Under the pieces are notes generated by a model. That model had not been told where the DNA came from and did no database searches. It was given only the letters and a program-made list of their open reading frames with translations. Positions 53,159 through 62,612 of a stretch of 64,000 nt of DNA are shown piece after piece (position 1 is the stretch's first letter; every line of letters begins with the position of its first letter). The translations under genes were made by a program, and so were the position numbers. The stretch is from Methylotenera sp. (GTDB lineage: Bacteria > Pseudomonadota > Gammaproteobacteria > Burkholderiales > Methylophilaceae): positions 1-64,000 of the forward strand of contig JAUYAL010000037.1 in NCBI GenBank assembly GCA_030693535.1. Direction: 5' to 3'.

Positions 53159-54274
53159 TTGATTAATTTGCTAAATTTCAACCAGCCGCAACTTGCGCAA
53201 TGGTTTTCCGCACAAGGTGAAAAGCCCTTTCGTGCTAAGCAGTTAATGCGCTGGATGCATCGCTTTGGGGTGCATGATTTTGAGCAGATGACTGATATTG
53301 CTAAAGTATTGCGAGAAAAATTAGCTTTAGAGGCTGAAATCACTTTGCCGACCGTGCAGTTAGAGCAGGTATCTAATGACGGTACGCGTAAATGGTTGAT
53401 TGGCGCTAATGACCTTAACAACGACTCTGCTAACAGCATCGAAACCGTATTTATTCCTGAGGATGACCGCGGTACTTTGTGTATTTCTAGCCAAGTGGGA
53501 TGCGCCCTAGAATGCACATTTTGTAGTACAGGTCGACAAGGTTTTAACCGAAATTTAAGTGTTTCAGAGATTATTGGTCAATTGGCCATTGCTAATCTGT
53601 CGCTGAGGCAAGAGGCTGGCTATGATTTGTTACCAGCAGGTGAACGTATAATTAGCAATGTTGTGATGATGGGTATGGGCGAGCCACTGGCAAACTATGA
53701 TAACGTAGTGACCGCCATGCAGATTATGTTAGATGATAACGCATATGGTTTAAGCCGCCGCCGCGTGACATTATCCACCAGCGGTATGGTGCCGGCGATG
53801 GATAGGCTGAAAGAAGATTGCCCTGTGGCATTGGCTGTTAGCTTACATGCGCCAAACGATGCTTTGCGTGATGTTATCGTGCCTATTAATAAAAAATACC
53901 CGCTTAAAGAGTTAATGGCGGCTTGTAATCGTTATTTAGAAAAAGCACCGCGTGATTTTGTTACGTTTGAATATGTGATGTTGGATGGTGTGAATGATAC
54001 AGCTGAACATGCATATCAGTTGCTTGATGTGGTTAAAAGTGTATCTTGTAAGTTTAATTTAATACCGTTTAATCCGTTTCCAAATAGTGGCTATGAGACA
54101 TCCAAAGCGAGTCATGTTCGTGTATTTAGAGATATTTTGATGCAGGCAGGATATGTTGTTACAGTGCGTAAAACTCGCGGTGAAGATATTGATGCAGCTT
54201 GCGGACAATTAGCTGGTAAGGTATTGGATAAAACAAAACGTACTTTTAATAGAATTGCAATTGAGGCGATTTAA
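53159..54274 (+). CDS. rlmN: Dual-specificity RNA methyltransferase RlmN
   Basis: Radical-SAM enzyme that methylates C2 of A2503 in 23S rRNA and A37 in some tRNAs. The 371-residue protein has the [4Fe-4S] motif C115-x3-C119-x2-C122 (CALECTFC), [26 protein letters not shown] and the C-terminal methyl-carrier cysteine in [12 protein letters not shown]. The start is TTG at 53159 with AAAAAGG upstream. Its stop overlaps the pilF start by one base. Confidence 0.95.
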   Translation: MINLLNFNQPQLAQWFSAQGEKPFRAKQLMRWMHRFGVHDFEQMTDIAKVLREKLALEAEITLPTVQLEQVSNDGTRKWLIGANDLNNDSANSIETVFIPEDDRGTLCISSQVGCALECTFCSTGRQGFNRNLSVSEIIGQLAIANLSLRQEAGYDLLPAGERIISNVVMMGMGEPLANYDNVVTAMQIMLDDNAYGLSRRRVTLSTSGMVPAMDRLKEDCPVALAVSLHAPNDALRDVIVPINKKYPLKELMAACNRYLEKAPRDFVTFEYVMLDGVNDTAEHAYQLLDVVKSVSCKFNLIPFNPFPNSGYETSKASHVRVFRDILMQAGYVVTVRKTRGEDIDAACGQLAGKVLDKTKRTFNRIAIEAI

Positions 54275-55053
54275 TGAAATTTGATATGAACTTAAGTGCT
54301 GAAAAAATATATTTAATTATATTGATGAGTATTATCGGTTTACTCAGCATTGGTTGTGCAAGTCAGCAACAGCAAGATAGAGAAAAAGAAAAGCTAATTT
54401 CACGTGCACGTGCGCATACTGATTTGGGCTCTGTTTATCTCCAGCAAGGGACATTTGAAATTGCCTTAGAGGAATTTACGCTGGCAGCAAAAATTGATCC
54501 TAGTTTTGCATCTGCTTTTAATGGATTAGGGTTGGTCAATGCTGCGCTCGGTAAGGATGATTTAGCGGATGCTAATTTCAGAAAATCTATACAGTTAGAA
54601 CCTTTGAATTCAGAAGCACGCAACAATTACGGCAGTTTTCTATGTACTAGAAATAGAATTGATGAATCTATTGTGGAGTTTATGGAGGCAGTAAAAAACC
54701 CTTTATACGCAACGCCAGCAATGGCTTACACCAATGCAGCTATCTGCTCTATTCGAAAAAAAGATGAGGTGAATGCTGAGGCTTACCTGCAACGCGCATT
54801 AGAAATAGAGCCTTTGTCGCAAACTGCTGCGTATCAACTTGCTGGTATGCAATTTAAGCGTAAAGATGCAGTTTCAGCCAAAAAAACCTTACAAAACGTA
54901 ATGTTTGGTCAACCTGGGCCAGAAATATTGTGGCTAGCTATTCAAATAGAGCGAGCTGTAGGCGCAAGGGATGCTGAAGCTAGTTATTCACTAGAGTTAA
55001 GACGTAAATACCCAGATTCCGAGCAAACCAAGTTATTGCTGAATGGAAATTAA
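54274..55053 (+). CDS. pilF: Type IV pilus biogenesis lipoprotein PilF
   Basis: Outer-membrane pilotin that helps PilQ secretin assembly. The 259-residue protein has a lipoprotein signal with lipidation C28 (LLSIGCAS) and about six TPR units, for example ARAHTDLGSVYLQQGTFEIAL and EARNNYGSFLC. It sits between rlmN and rodZ as in most beta/gammaproteobacteria. Other pil genes are not in the window, so the role in pili is inferred from the family. Confidence 0.9.
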   Translation: MKFDMNLSAEKIYLIILMSIIGLLSIGCASQQQQDREKEKLISRARAHTDLGSVYLQQGTFEIALEEFTLAAKIDPSFASAFNGLGLVNAALGKDDLADANFRKSIQLEPLNSEARNNYGSFLCTRNRIDESIVEFMEAVKNPLYATPAMAYTNAAICSIRKKDEVNAEAYLQRALEIEPLSQTAAYQLAGMQFKRKDAVSAKKTLQNVMFGQPGPEILWLAIQIERAVGARDAEASYSLELRRKYPDSEQTKLLLNGN

Positions 55054-55055
55054 CC

Positions 55056-56075
55056 ATGACTGATGAATTAATAGCTAGTCCTGTCATATTAGAGTCTGTT
55101 GATTTTCCACCACTTGGAGAAGTCTTGCTTTCTGCTAGAGTTGCTAAAAAACTCTCATTGAAAGATGTATCAAATAATTTACGTTTAAGTGTTGGTCAAA
55201 TTGAGGCGTTAGAGAGTAATGATTTTGTGGTTTTGCCTCAACCTATGATCACTCGTGGGTTTATTCGCAATTATGCACGTTTGCTTGAAGTTGACGTGGA
55301 GCCATTACTTGAAAGCTATCGTGCGCGCATGCCAGAGACATTACCTAGTGGATTGCGTGTACAGACTTCTATCAATCAAGTGATGCTAGGAAAAAAGAGT
55401 CAACCTTTGCTTAAATATTTTTTAGTTAGTCTTTTAATACTCTTGAGTGTGTTATTTTGGTTTTTATATAGCGATTATCAGACAAAGCTTCAAAAGCAGT
55501 CCGCAAAAATTGAAGCTGATGTCGCTTCTAAAAATGTAGACGCGGGAATTGCACCTCTCCCAGAAATCGCATTACCAGCAGCTGAAAGAAACGCTGAGAG
55601 CTTTGATGCCATTAGTCCTGATGTAGTTGCTGTAGATAATGCACAGTCCATGCCAAATGAGGCTGTCGCAGGCATTGCCACAGCTATCACTCCTACTCAA
55701 AGTACTCCGTTGCGTCCATCAACAGATGTGGATTTTAATACGTTAAAAGAAGGTTCAGCTAAGACTTCTGTACCTGATTTGATAGCGACTAAACCTTACC
55801 AGGCAGCAGTAACTGAAGCTAGCGGTGAAATCGTGGCAAGAAAAAATGTTAGCTTGTCTGTTTCTGAGGAAACTTGGGTGCAAATCACCGACAAATCAGG
55901 CACCGTGATTTATGAAAAAATGTTGGCTGCAAATACTCAAGATGGTTTTGATGGCCAACCACCATTTAAAGTATGGATTGGTAATGCAAAAGCAACTACG
56001 CTGATGTTTTTAGGTCAGCCAGTTGATTTGGTTAGCAAAACTAAAAATAATGTCGCACGTGTTACGCTTGAATAG
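55056..56075 (+). CDS. rodZ: Cytoskeletal protein RodZ
   Basis: Membrane protein that links MreB to cell-wall synthesis. The 339-residue protein has an N-terminal Xre-like helix-turn-helix (GEVLLSARVAKKLSLKDVSNNLRLSVGQIE, abbreviated: residues 19-90), one transmembrane segment (about 113-133), an Ala/Pro-rich periplasmic linker, and a C-terminal DUF4115 domain (about 260-339: SVSEETWVQITDKSG). It is 2 bp after pilF and 15 bp before ispG. Confidence 0.9.
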   Translation: MTDELIASPVILESVDFPPLGEVLLSARVAKKLSLKDVSNNLRLSVGQIEALESNDFVVLPQPMITRGFIRNYARLLEVDVEPLLESYRARMPETLPSGLRVQTSINQVMLGKKSQPLLKYFLVSLLILLSVLFWFLYSDYQTKLQKQSAKIEADVASKNVDAGIAPLPEIALPAAERNAESFDAISPDVVAVDNAQSMPNEAVAGIATAITPTQSTPLRPSTDVDFNTLKEGSAKTSVPDLIATKPYQAAVTEASGEIVARKNVSLSVSEETWVQITDKSGTVIYEKMLAANTQDGFDGQPPFKVWIGNAKATTLMFLGQPVDLVSKTKNNVARVTLE

Positions 56076-56090
56076 GCTATCGGAGTAGTT

Positions 56091-57392
56091 TTGATGTTAT
56101 CTAAACTTAGTCTTCCACGTAAAACTTTGCAGGTAATGATTGCTCATGTGCCAGTGGGTGGCGGATTGTTCAATACGCAATTAAATCCTGTGGTTGTGCA
56201 AAGCATGACTAATACCGATACTGCAGATGCGGAAGCGACTATTAAACAAGTGTTTGAATTGTGGCAAGCGGGCAGTGAAGTGGTGCGTATTACGGTTAAT
56301 TCGCCGGAAGCCGCTGCGCAAGTCGGAAATATTCGACGAGGTCTAGATATTTTAGGCTGCAATGTGCCACTAGTGGGTGACTTTCATTACAACGGACATA
56401 AATTACTTGCGGCTTATCCTGATTGCGCTGAGTCTTTAGCTAAGTACCGTATTAATCCTGGTAACGTGGGTAAAGGCACTAAGCGTGATGAGCAATTTGC
56501 ATCGATGATTGAAGCGGCAATTCAATACAAAAAAGCGGTCCGAATCGGCGTAAATTGGGGTAGTTTAGACCAAGCTAAAATGGCGCGTATGATGGACGAA
56601 AATGCTCAAATGACCGAGCCTCTATCTTCAAACGAATTGATGCGTGAAGCACTTATTCAATCAGCATTAGAAAGCGCGCAGCAGGCCGTGGATATTGGCT
56701 TGTCGCCCAATCAAATTATCATTTCTTGCAAGGTGAGTAACGTGCAAGATTTAGTCCAAGTATATAGCGAATTAGCGATGCGCAGCGATTATCCGTTACA
56801 CTTAGGGCTGACCGAAGCGGGTATGGGTTCAAAAGGCATCGTTGCTTCCACAGCGGCATTGGCATTATTGTTACAGCAAGGTATCGGCAACACCATACGT
56901 GTGTCTTTAACGCCTGAACCCGGTGAATCTCGTACAAAAGAAGTGATTGTTGCACAAGAGATTTTGCAAACCATGGGCATACGCTCATTCACGCCGCTAG
57001 TGACTGCTTGTCCAGGTTGTGGTCGCACGACCTCAACATATTTTCAAGAACTGGCGATGCAAATTCAAAGCTATTTGCGTAATCAAATGCCAGTCTGGCG
57101 CGGTCAATATGCTGGTGTTGAGAACATGAGTGTTGCAGTGATGGGATGTGTAGTGAATGGACCAGGTGAATCAAAGTTGGCGAATATCGGTATTAGTTTG
57201 CCAGGTACGGGTGAAACGCCAGTAGCACCAGTGTTTGTGGATGGAGAAAAAACAGTCACACTAAAAGGTGAAAATATTGCTCAAGAGTTTCAGGCTATTG
57301 TCGAGGCGTATGTGCAGACCAATTATGCGTCAGGTGGCAAGCTACACAACAATGTGGCGCAAAAAATAATTCCAATTCAAGCAGTTAATTAA
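56091..57392 (+). CDS. ispG: (E)-4-hydroxy-3-methylbut-2-enyl-diphosphate synthase
   Basis: [4Fe-4S] enzyme of the MEP isoprenoid pathway. The 433-residue protein has the N-terminal [12 protein letters not shown] and [11 protein letters not shown], the iron-sulfur cysteines C307 and C310 (CPGCGRT) and C353 ([11 protein letters not shown]). Length is that of the longer beta/gammaproteobacterial form. It lies between rodZ and hisS in a conserved order. Confidence 0.96.
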   Translation: MMLSKLSLPRKTLQVMIAHVPVGGGLFNTQLNPVVVQSMTNTDTADAEATIKQVFELWQAGSEVVRITVNSPEAAAQVGNIRRGLDILGCNVPLVGDFHYNGHKLLAAYPDCAESLAKYRINPGNVGKGTKRDEQFASMIEAAIQYKKAVRIGVNWGSLDQAKMARMMDENAQMTEPLSSNELMREALIQSALESAQQAVDIGLSPNQIIISCKVSNVQDLVQVYSELAMRSDYPLHLGLTEAGMGSKGIVASTAALALLLQQGIGNTIRVSLTPEPGESRTKEVIVAQEILQTMGIRSFTPLVTACPGCGRTTSTYFQELAMQIQSYLRNQMPVWRGQYAGVENMSVAVMGCVVNGPGESKLANIGISLPGTGETPVAPVFVDGEKTVTLKGENIAQEFQAIVEAYVQTNYASGGKLHNNVAQKIIPIQAVN

Positions 57393-57409
57393 AGTTAAAA
57401 GTAGCGGTT

Positions 57410-58750
57410 ATGGTTGACCAATCAACAAACGATATGCAGACAAAAATAAGCGCTTCCCAAAGCTTAAATAAGAAATTCCAAAGCATTAAAGGTTTTTACG
57501 ACATATTGCCTGAAGCTACGCCTTTGTGGTTTAAGCTAGAAGACACGGCGCGCCGCGTATTAGGACAATACGGTTATAAGAATATTCGCATGCCTTTGGT
57601 AGAATCGACGGATTTATTTGTCCGTTCTGTAGGTGAGCATACGGATATTGTTGAAAAAGAAATGTACGCTTGGGAGGATGCGTTGAATGGAGATAAACTC
57701 ACTTTGCGTCCAGAAGGCACTGCTGGTTGCGTTCGCGCAGTGATTGAAAGTAATCTTACCTACAATGGGCCTGTCAGACTTTGGTACAGTGGTGCGATGT
57801 TTAGGCATGAGAATGTGCAAAAAGGTCGCCAGCGCCAGTTTCACCAAATTGGCGTAGAAGCTTTTGGCTTTGATAGCCCGCAAGTGGATGCTGAGCAAAT
57901 TGTATTATTAGCAAGGCTTTGGCGCGAGTTGGGCATTGCTGATGTTGAGTTACAAATCAATAGCATAGGCGATGCGCACGAGCGTGCAGAATATCGTAAG
58001 GTATTGATTGCATATTTTGAGCAACATGCTGATCTACTGGATGAAGACGCGAAACGTCGTTTGCATACTAATCCTTTACGCATTTTAGATTCTAAAAATC
58101 CACGTATGCAAGCGATGTGTGAGGCGGCGCCAAAATTAATTGATTCTCTAGGCGATGAAACCCGCACGCATTTTGTTGGTCTTTGTAAATTGTTAGATGC
58201 AGCAGGTGTGTCTTATATCGTGAATGCGCGATTGGTGCGCGGTTTAGATTATTATAACCGCACAGTATTTGAGTGGGTGACAACTAAACTAGGTGCGCAG
58301 GGCACGATTGCTGGTGGTGGGCGTTATGATGCCTTGGTTGAAAGGTTGGGAGGCGACAAAACCCCTGCATGCGGCTTTGGTATTGGCTTAGAGCGCGTAT
58401 TTTTGTTGATGCAAGAATATGGCGTAACAGCAGATGATGCGCCAGATGTTTATTTAGTTAATGTGGGTGAACAAGCAGAACAAGTGGCATTTAGCATTGC
58501 CGAGCAATTACGCAATGCGAATATTCAAGTGATATTGCATGCGGGTGGCGGTAGTTTTAAATCACAGATGAAAAAAGCAGACCGAAGCCAAGCGAAATTT
58601 GCATTGATATTGGGTGACGATGAAGTTGCTAGCAATCAAGTTACATTAAAGCCGATGTTAGTCAAAGAAAAAGGTGAACAGCAGCTATGTAGTATTGAAC
58701 AAGCTATTGATCATTTAATCGCAGCAACTGCAAAATCGATTAACCAATAG
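57410..58750 (+). CDS. hisS: Histidyl-tRNA synthetase
   Basis: Class II aminoacyl-tRNA synthetase. Motif 2 (TLRPEGTAGCVRAVI), the histidine A region LVRGLDYYNRTVFEW, GGGRYDALVERLGG and motif 3 (GFGIGLERVFLLM) are present, followed by the anticodon-binding domain. At 446 residues it has about 25 residues of N-terminal extension before the usual IKGFYDILPEA; an ATG at 57434 is an alternative start. It lies 18 bp after ispG. Confidence 0.95.
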   Translation: MVDQSTNDMQTKISASQSLNKKFQSIKGFYDILPEATPLWFKLEDTARRVLGQYGYKNIRMPLVESTDLFVRSVGEHTDIVEKEMYAWEDALNGDKLTLRPEGTAGCVRAVIESNLTYNGPVRLWYSGAMFRHENVQKGRQRQFHQIGVEAFGFDSPQVDAEQIVLLARLWRELGIADVELQINSIGDAHERAEYRKVLIAYFEQHADLLDEDAKRRLHTNPLRILDSKNPRMQAMCEAAPKLIDSLGDETRTHFVGLCKLLDAAGVSYIVNARLVRGLDYYNRTVFEWVTTKLGAQGTIAGGGRYDALVERLGGDKTPACGFGIGLERVFLLMQEYGVTADDAPDVYLVNVGEQAEQVAFSIAEQLRNANIQVILHAGGGSFKSQMKKADRSQAKFALILGDDEVASNQVTLKPMLVKEKGEQQLCSIEQAIDHLIAATAKSINQ

Positions 58751-58773
58751 ATATTCAATATTGAGCGCACAAA

Positions 58774-59646
58774 ATGACCGTTGAAATGAATAAAGCTACT
58801 CCGTTATTGGAATTGCAACGTGTGCGTGTTTCACCAAATAAAATGCCATCACGCTTGTTGGTTAACGATGTGAGCTTTAGCATTGATGCTGGGAGGACGA
58901 CTTGTGTGGTCGGTGAATCAGGTAGCGGGAAAAGTTTAACAGCTTTATCTGTGATGGGATTGTTATCAAAACAATTACAAATGACCTCAGGTAAAATTTT
59001 ATTTAATGATCCTGAATTTGGTGTGCAAGATTTATCGACACTAGATGAAAGTGGTTTGCGAAAAATTCGAGGTGCAAAAATCGCCATGATTTTTCAAGAA
59101 CCGATGACTTCGCTAAACCCTGTATTGACCGTCGGTTACCAAATTGGTGAAAGCATCACTGTACACTTGGGCTTAAAAGGTGATGCCTTGAAAGTTAAAA
59201 TTGCTAGTTTGTTAGAAATGGTCGGCATACCGCCAAGTCGCGCTAATAGTTATCCTGATGAGCTTTCTGGAGGTCAGCGACAGCGTGTGATGATTGCAAT
59301 GAGCATTGCCTGTGAGCCACGCTTGTTAATTGCAGATGAGCCAACTACAGCGCTAGATGTGACTGTACAAGCGCAAATACTCAAACTGCTAGACGAACTT
59401 AAAACCCGCATGAATATGGGGATGTTGTTTATTACACATGATTTTGGTGTGGTGGCTGATATTGCAGATAATGTAGTGGTGATGTTTAGAGGCGAGGTTG
59501 TTGAATCTGGCACGAAAGATGACGTGCTTGGTAACCCGCAACACCCATATACTAAAGCGTTGCTGGATTGTGTACCAGATGCTGATGGCAAGAAACCACT
59601 TAAGCCAATAGATTATGCATGGCTAAAAGAGAATAAAGCCGCATGA
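58774..59646 (+). CDS. Peptide ABC transporter ATP-binding protein (DppD/OppD-like)
   Basis: A 290-residue ABC ATPase of the oligopeptide/nickel family. Walker A GESGSGKS is at residues 47-54, Q-loop FQEPMTSLNP, signature LSGGQRQR, Walker B LLIADEPTTALD, and the C-terminal oligo_HPY element NPQHPYTKALL. It overlaps the next ATPase gene by 4 bp. No permease or binding-protein gene is adjacent, so it must work with permeases encoded elsewhere, for example of the YejABEF or Dpp type. Confidence 0.9.
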   Translation: MTVEMNKATPLLELQRVRVSPNKMPSRLLVNDVSFSIDAGRTTCVVGESGSGKSLTALSVMGLLSKQLQMTSGKILFNDPEFGVQDLSTLDESGLRKIRGAKIAMIFQEPMTSLNPVLTVGYQIGESITVHLGLKGDALKVKIASLLEMVGIPPSRANSYPDELSGGQRQRVMIAMSIACEPRLLIADEPTTALDVTVQAQILKLLDELKTRMNMGMLFITHDFGVVADIADNVVVMFRGEVVESGTKDDVLGNPQHPYTKALLDCVPDADGKKPLKPIDYAWLKENKAA

Positions 59647-60476
59647 GTAATATCATCTTGCAAGCAAATCATTTAGTGAAAACCTACACGCAACGTAGCG
59701 GTAAGTTTGGCTTTGGCACTACCCAAGTAAAGGCCTTAGATGACGTAAGTGTGAGTTTAATTGAAGGGAAAACTCTTGCAGTTGTAGGTGAATCTGGCAG
59801 TGGTAAATCCACGCTTGCGCGTTGTCTGTTACAATTGCAACCCTTGGATAGCGGCGAAGTGCTTTTTACTAGTCAAGGCGTACCTCAAGACTTGGCAAAA
59901 TTAAGCGGTAACGATTTACGTTCAATACGTAAAAATCTGCAAATGGTGTTTCAAGATCCTTTTGCTTCTCTCAACCCACGCATGCGAGTTGGTGAGATTG
60001 TAGGCGAGGGTTTGTTGATTCATGAAATTGGCAAAGCAAGTGAGCGGCAGAAAAAAGTCATTGCCATGCTGAAGCGTGTTGGATTAGCTGAAGCCGATAT
60101 GCAAAAATATCCGCATGAGTTTTCTGGGGGGCAAAGGCAGCGTGTAGGCATTGCTCGAGCGTTGGTAATGCAACCTAAAGTAGTTGTATGTGATGAGCCA
60201 GTTTCAGCTTTAGATGTTTCTATACAAGCGCAGATTTTATTACTGCTTAAAGAATTGCAAGCCGAAATGTCCTTGAGTTATGTGTTTATTAGTCACGATT
60301 TGCGTGTGGTAAGACACATTGCCGATGATATAGTGGTAATGAATGGCGGTAAAGTGGTGGAGCAGGGTAGAGTTGAAGATATTTATCAACATCCACAACA
60401 TGAATATACGCAGAATTTATTAACTGCCATTCCTGGCAAAAAATATAGTTCTAGTAAAAAAGCGGTAAATGCTTAA
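59643..60476 (+). CDS. Peptide ABC transporter ATP-binding protein (DppF/OppF-like)
   Basis: A 277-residue partner of the preceding ATPase. It has Walker A GESGSGKS at residues 49-56, Q-loop FQDPFASLNP, signature FSGGQRQRVGIARAL, Walker B VVCDEPVSALD and C-terminal HPQHEYTQNLL. The 4-bp overlap with the upstream gene implies a heterodimeric ATPase. The two genes interrupt the otherwise common hisS-yfgM-bamB-der order. Confidence 0.9.
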   Translation: MSNIILQANHLVKTYTQRSGKFGFGTTQVKALDDVSVSLIEGKTLAVVGESGSGKSTLARCLLQLQPLDSGEVLFTSQGVPQDLAKLSGNDLRSIRKNLQMVFQDPFASLNPRMRVGEIVGEGLLIHEIGKASERQKKVIAMLKRVGLAEADMQKYPHEFSGGQRQRVGIARALVMQPKVVVCDEPVSALDVSIQAQILLLLKELQAEMSLSYVFISHDLRVVRHIADDIVVMNGGKVVEQGRVEDIYQHPQHEYTQNLLTAIPGKKYSSSKKAVNA

Positions 60477-60541
60477 CCTTTTTGATTTATTGAAAAATTT
60501 TAAGTATATATATTAGTTTTAAAAAATATTAGGAAAAAGAA

Positions 60542-61165
60542 ATGGCATACGATTTAGAAGAGCAAGAGCAATTAGATGAATTTAAAGCTTGGTGGAAACA
60601 AAATGGAACAATGATTAGCACCTTGCTGATCAGTCTGTTGGTTGCGTATATTGCTTATCAAGGCTGGCATTATTATCAAAATAAACAAGCTGTTGAGGCT
60701 TCTACACAGTATCAAGAGCTACTAGTGACTGAATATAAAGACCTAAAAGCGATTCAAGCTAAGTCTGCTATGTTAATGGAATCATTTAGTGCTACGCCTT
60801 ACGCAGGACGTGCAGCTTTATTTGCGGCTAAAGCTAATTATCAAGCCAATGAAATTAAAAGTGCAAAAGCGCAATTAGATTGGACTATAAAAAATGCTAA
60901 AGAATCAGCTGTAAGCGCTTTAGCTGCTTTGCAACTAGCAAATATTTTATCTGAAGAAAAGGACTTTGAGGGGGCATTAAAATTACTCAATGCACCACAT
61001 GATTCTGGTTTTGATGGCCTTTTTGCAGATTTAAAAGGTGATGTGTTGATGAGTTTGGGTAAAAATTCAGAGGCAAAAGAAGCGTATCAGCAGGCGTTGA
61101 CTAAGTTAGAGCCTCAAGGGAAATTCCGTGAACTTACACAACAAAAACTTGAATCACTTGGTTAA
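60542..61165 (+). CDS. yfgM: YfgM-like TPR membrane protein
   Basis: A 207-residue inner-membrane protein with an N-terminal cytoplasmic segment (AYDLEEQEQLDEFKAWW), one transmembrane helix at about residues 24-42, and a periplasmic TPR_21 domain. In E. coli YfgM associates with SecYEG and PpiD and affects envelope stress signalling. It precedes bamB, the normal order. AGGAAAAAG precedes the ATG. Confidence 0.9.
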   Translation: MAYDLEEQEQLDEFKAWWKQNGTMISTLLISLLVAYIAYQGWHYYQNKQAVEASTQYQELLVTEYKDLKAIQAKSAMLMESFSATPYAGRAALFAAKANYQANEIKSAKAQLDWTIKNAKESAVSALAALQLANILSEEKDFEGALKLLNAPHDSGFDGLFADLKGDVLMSLGKNSEAKEAYQQALTKLEPQGKFRELTQQKLESLG

Positions 61166-61217
61166 TGTTGTTATTCAAAACAAGTTGACTCAAATAAATA
61201 AGCTGGAGCGTTATATA

Positions 61218-62408
61218 TTGTCTTTACATGAATATAAGAAAGCATTACTAGGCCTACTCGCCGTCATTAGTATATTCATGTTGACTGCATGTAGCGTAAT
61301 CGGCGATCTTAAAACGGATTTGTCTGACAGAGTCTTTGGCCGAGAGTCTGTAGATGCGCCAGATCCATTGATTGAAATTAAAGAAACCTACGCGAGCACA
61401 TTATTATGGCAAGCAAAAGTTAGCGCAGCTGAAGATTTTGAGTTCTCCCCAGTAGTTGAAGCTGGTTTTGCCTATGCAGCAGGTGCAAATGGAGAAGTGG
61501 TTAAATTGGATGTGACAAATGGCAGCCAAGTGTGGCGTGTCAATGCTGGTGAAATGATTTCAGGAGGCGTTGGCGTCGGTGGCAGCCTTGTCATGGTCGG
61601 TACGCAAAAAGGTATTGTTTATGCTTATGATATTGCCGGCAAGTTGCAGTGGAAATCAAAGCTGAGTAGTGAAGTATTAAGCGCACCAAAGTATTTTGAT
61701 GGGGTTGTTATCGTTCGTACTGGAGATAGCCGTATTTATGGCATCAATGCCAACGATGGAAGCCGTAAATGGATTTACGACCGAACCAGTCCAGCACTTA
61801 CTCTGCGCAACAGTGCTGGTGTGGTGGTGGATGGCGGTGCAGTTTACGCAGGCTTTGGCGGCGGTAAGCTTGTTTCTGTTCGTGCGGATAATGGCAAAAT
61901 GTTATGGGAGGCATCTGTTGCCCAACCTAAAGGCGTTACGGAGATAGAGCGCATTGCAGATATCACTAGTCTACCTGTAGTCGATGGTCCTTTGGTTTAT
62001 GCTGTTGCATACCAAGGCAGAATTGCCGCGGTAGATAGAGCAACAGGACGAGTGGTTTGGAATCGTGATATTTCTAGCTTATCTGGTTTGAGTGCTGAAG
62101 ATGGGCGTATTTTTGTGACGCATGCTATAGGTTCAATCTATGCACTTGACTATACAACAGGTAAAACATTTTGGCGCCAAGCTGTACTTAAGAATCGTCA
62201 ATTAACTGCACCAGTGCCGATGGGTAGCCTAACGGCGGTGGGTGATTTGGAAGGTTATGTACATTTTTTAAGCCGAGATGATGGAGCAATAGCCTCTAGA
62301 ATTAAAACCGATGATAGCGCGGTGATGCCGCAAATGGCACTAATCAACAGTAATACAGTATTAGCGCAAACACGCGATGGTGGAATTTTTGCCATCCAAG
62401 TAAAGTAA
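61218..62408 (+). CDS. bamB: Outer membrane assembly lipoprotein BamB
   Basis: Eight-bladed beta-propeller lipoprotein of the BAM complex. PQQ-like repeats are visible (GEVVKLDVTNGSQVWRV, DSRIYGINANDGSRKW, GRIAAVDRATGRVVW, GSIYALDYTTGKTFW). The frame is open from a GTG at 61128 that overlaps yfgM. The TTG at 61218, preceded by GGAG, makes a proper lipoprotein signal with lipidation C25 (FMLTACS) and 396 residues, so I prefer it. It is followed by der. Confidence 0.9.
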   Translation: MSLHEYKKALLGLLAVISIFMLTACSVIGDLKTDLSDRVFGRESVDAPDPLIEIKETYASTLLWQAKVSAAEDFEFSPVVEAGFAYAAGANGEVVKLDVTNGSQVWRVNAGEMISGGVGVGGSLVMVGTQKGIVYAYDIAGKLQWKSKLSSEVLSAPKYFDGVVIVRTGDSRIYGINANDGSRKWIYDRTSPALTLRNSAGVVVDGGAVYAGFGGGKLVSVRADNGKMLWEASVAQPKGVTEIERIADITSLPVVDGPLVYAVAYQGRIAAVDRATGRVVWNRDISSLSGLSAEDGRIFVTHAIGSIYALDYTTGKTFWRQAVLKNRQLTAPVPMGSLTAVGDLEGYVHFLSRDDGAIASRIKTDDSAVMPQMALINSNTVLAQTRDGGIFAIQVK

Positions 62409-62612
62409 ACCAGTAAAATAAATAAGCTAAATATTAGCTCAATCAAATAATTGGCCACTTAATTGCGTACAGTTATAGTTTTAGGAATGATATAGAACTT
62501 ACTTAAGTTCAATGTCATAACGCTTTAGTACTATAAAGTATGCTTTAAATTAGCGCTTTTATGACTATTTAGCTCAAGAGCAATCTAGCTCTGCATTATA
62601 TAGAAGACTCGC

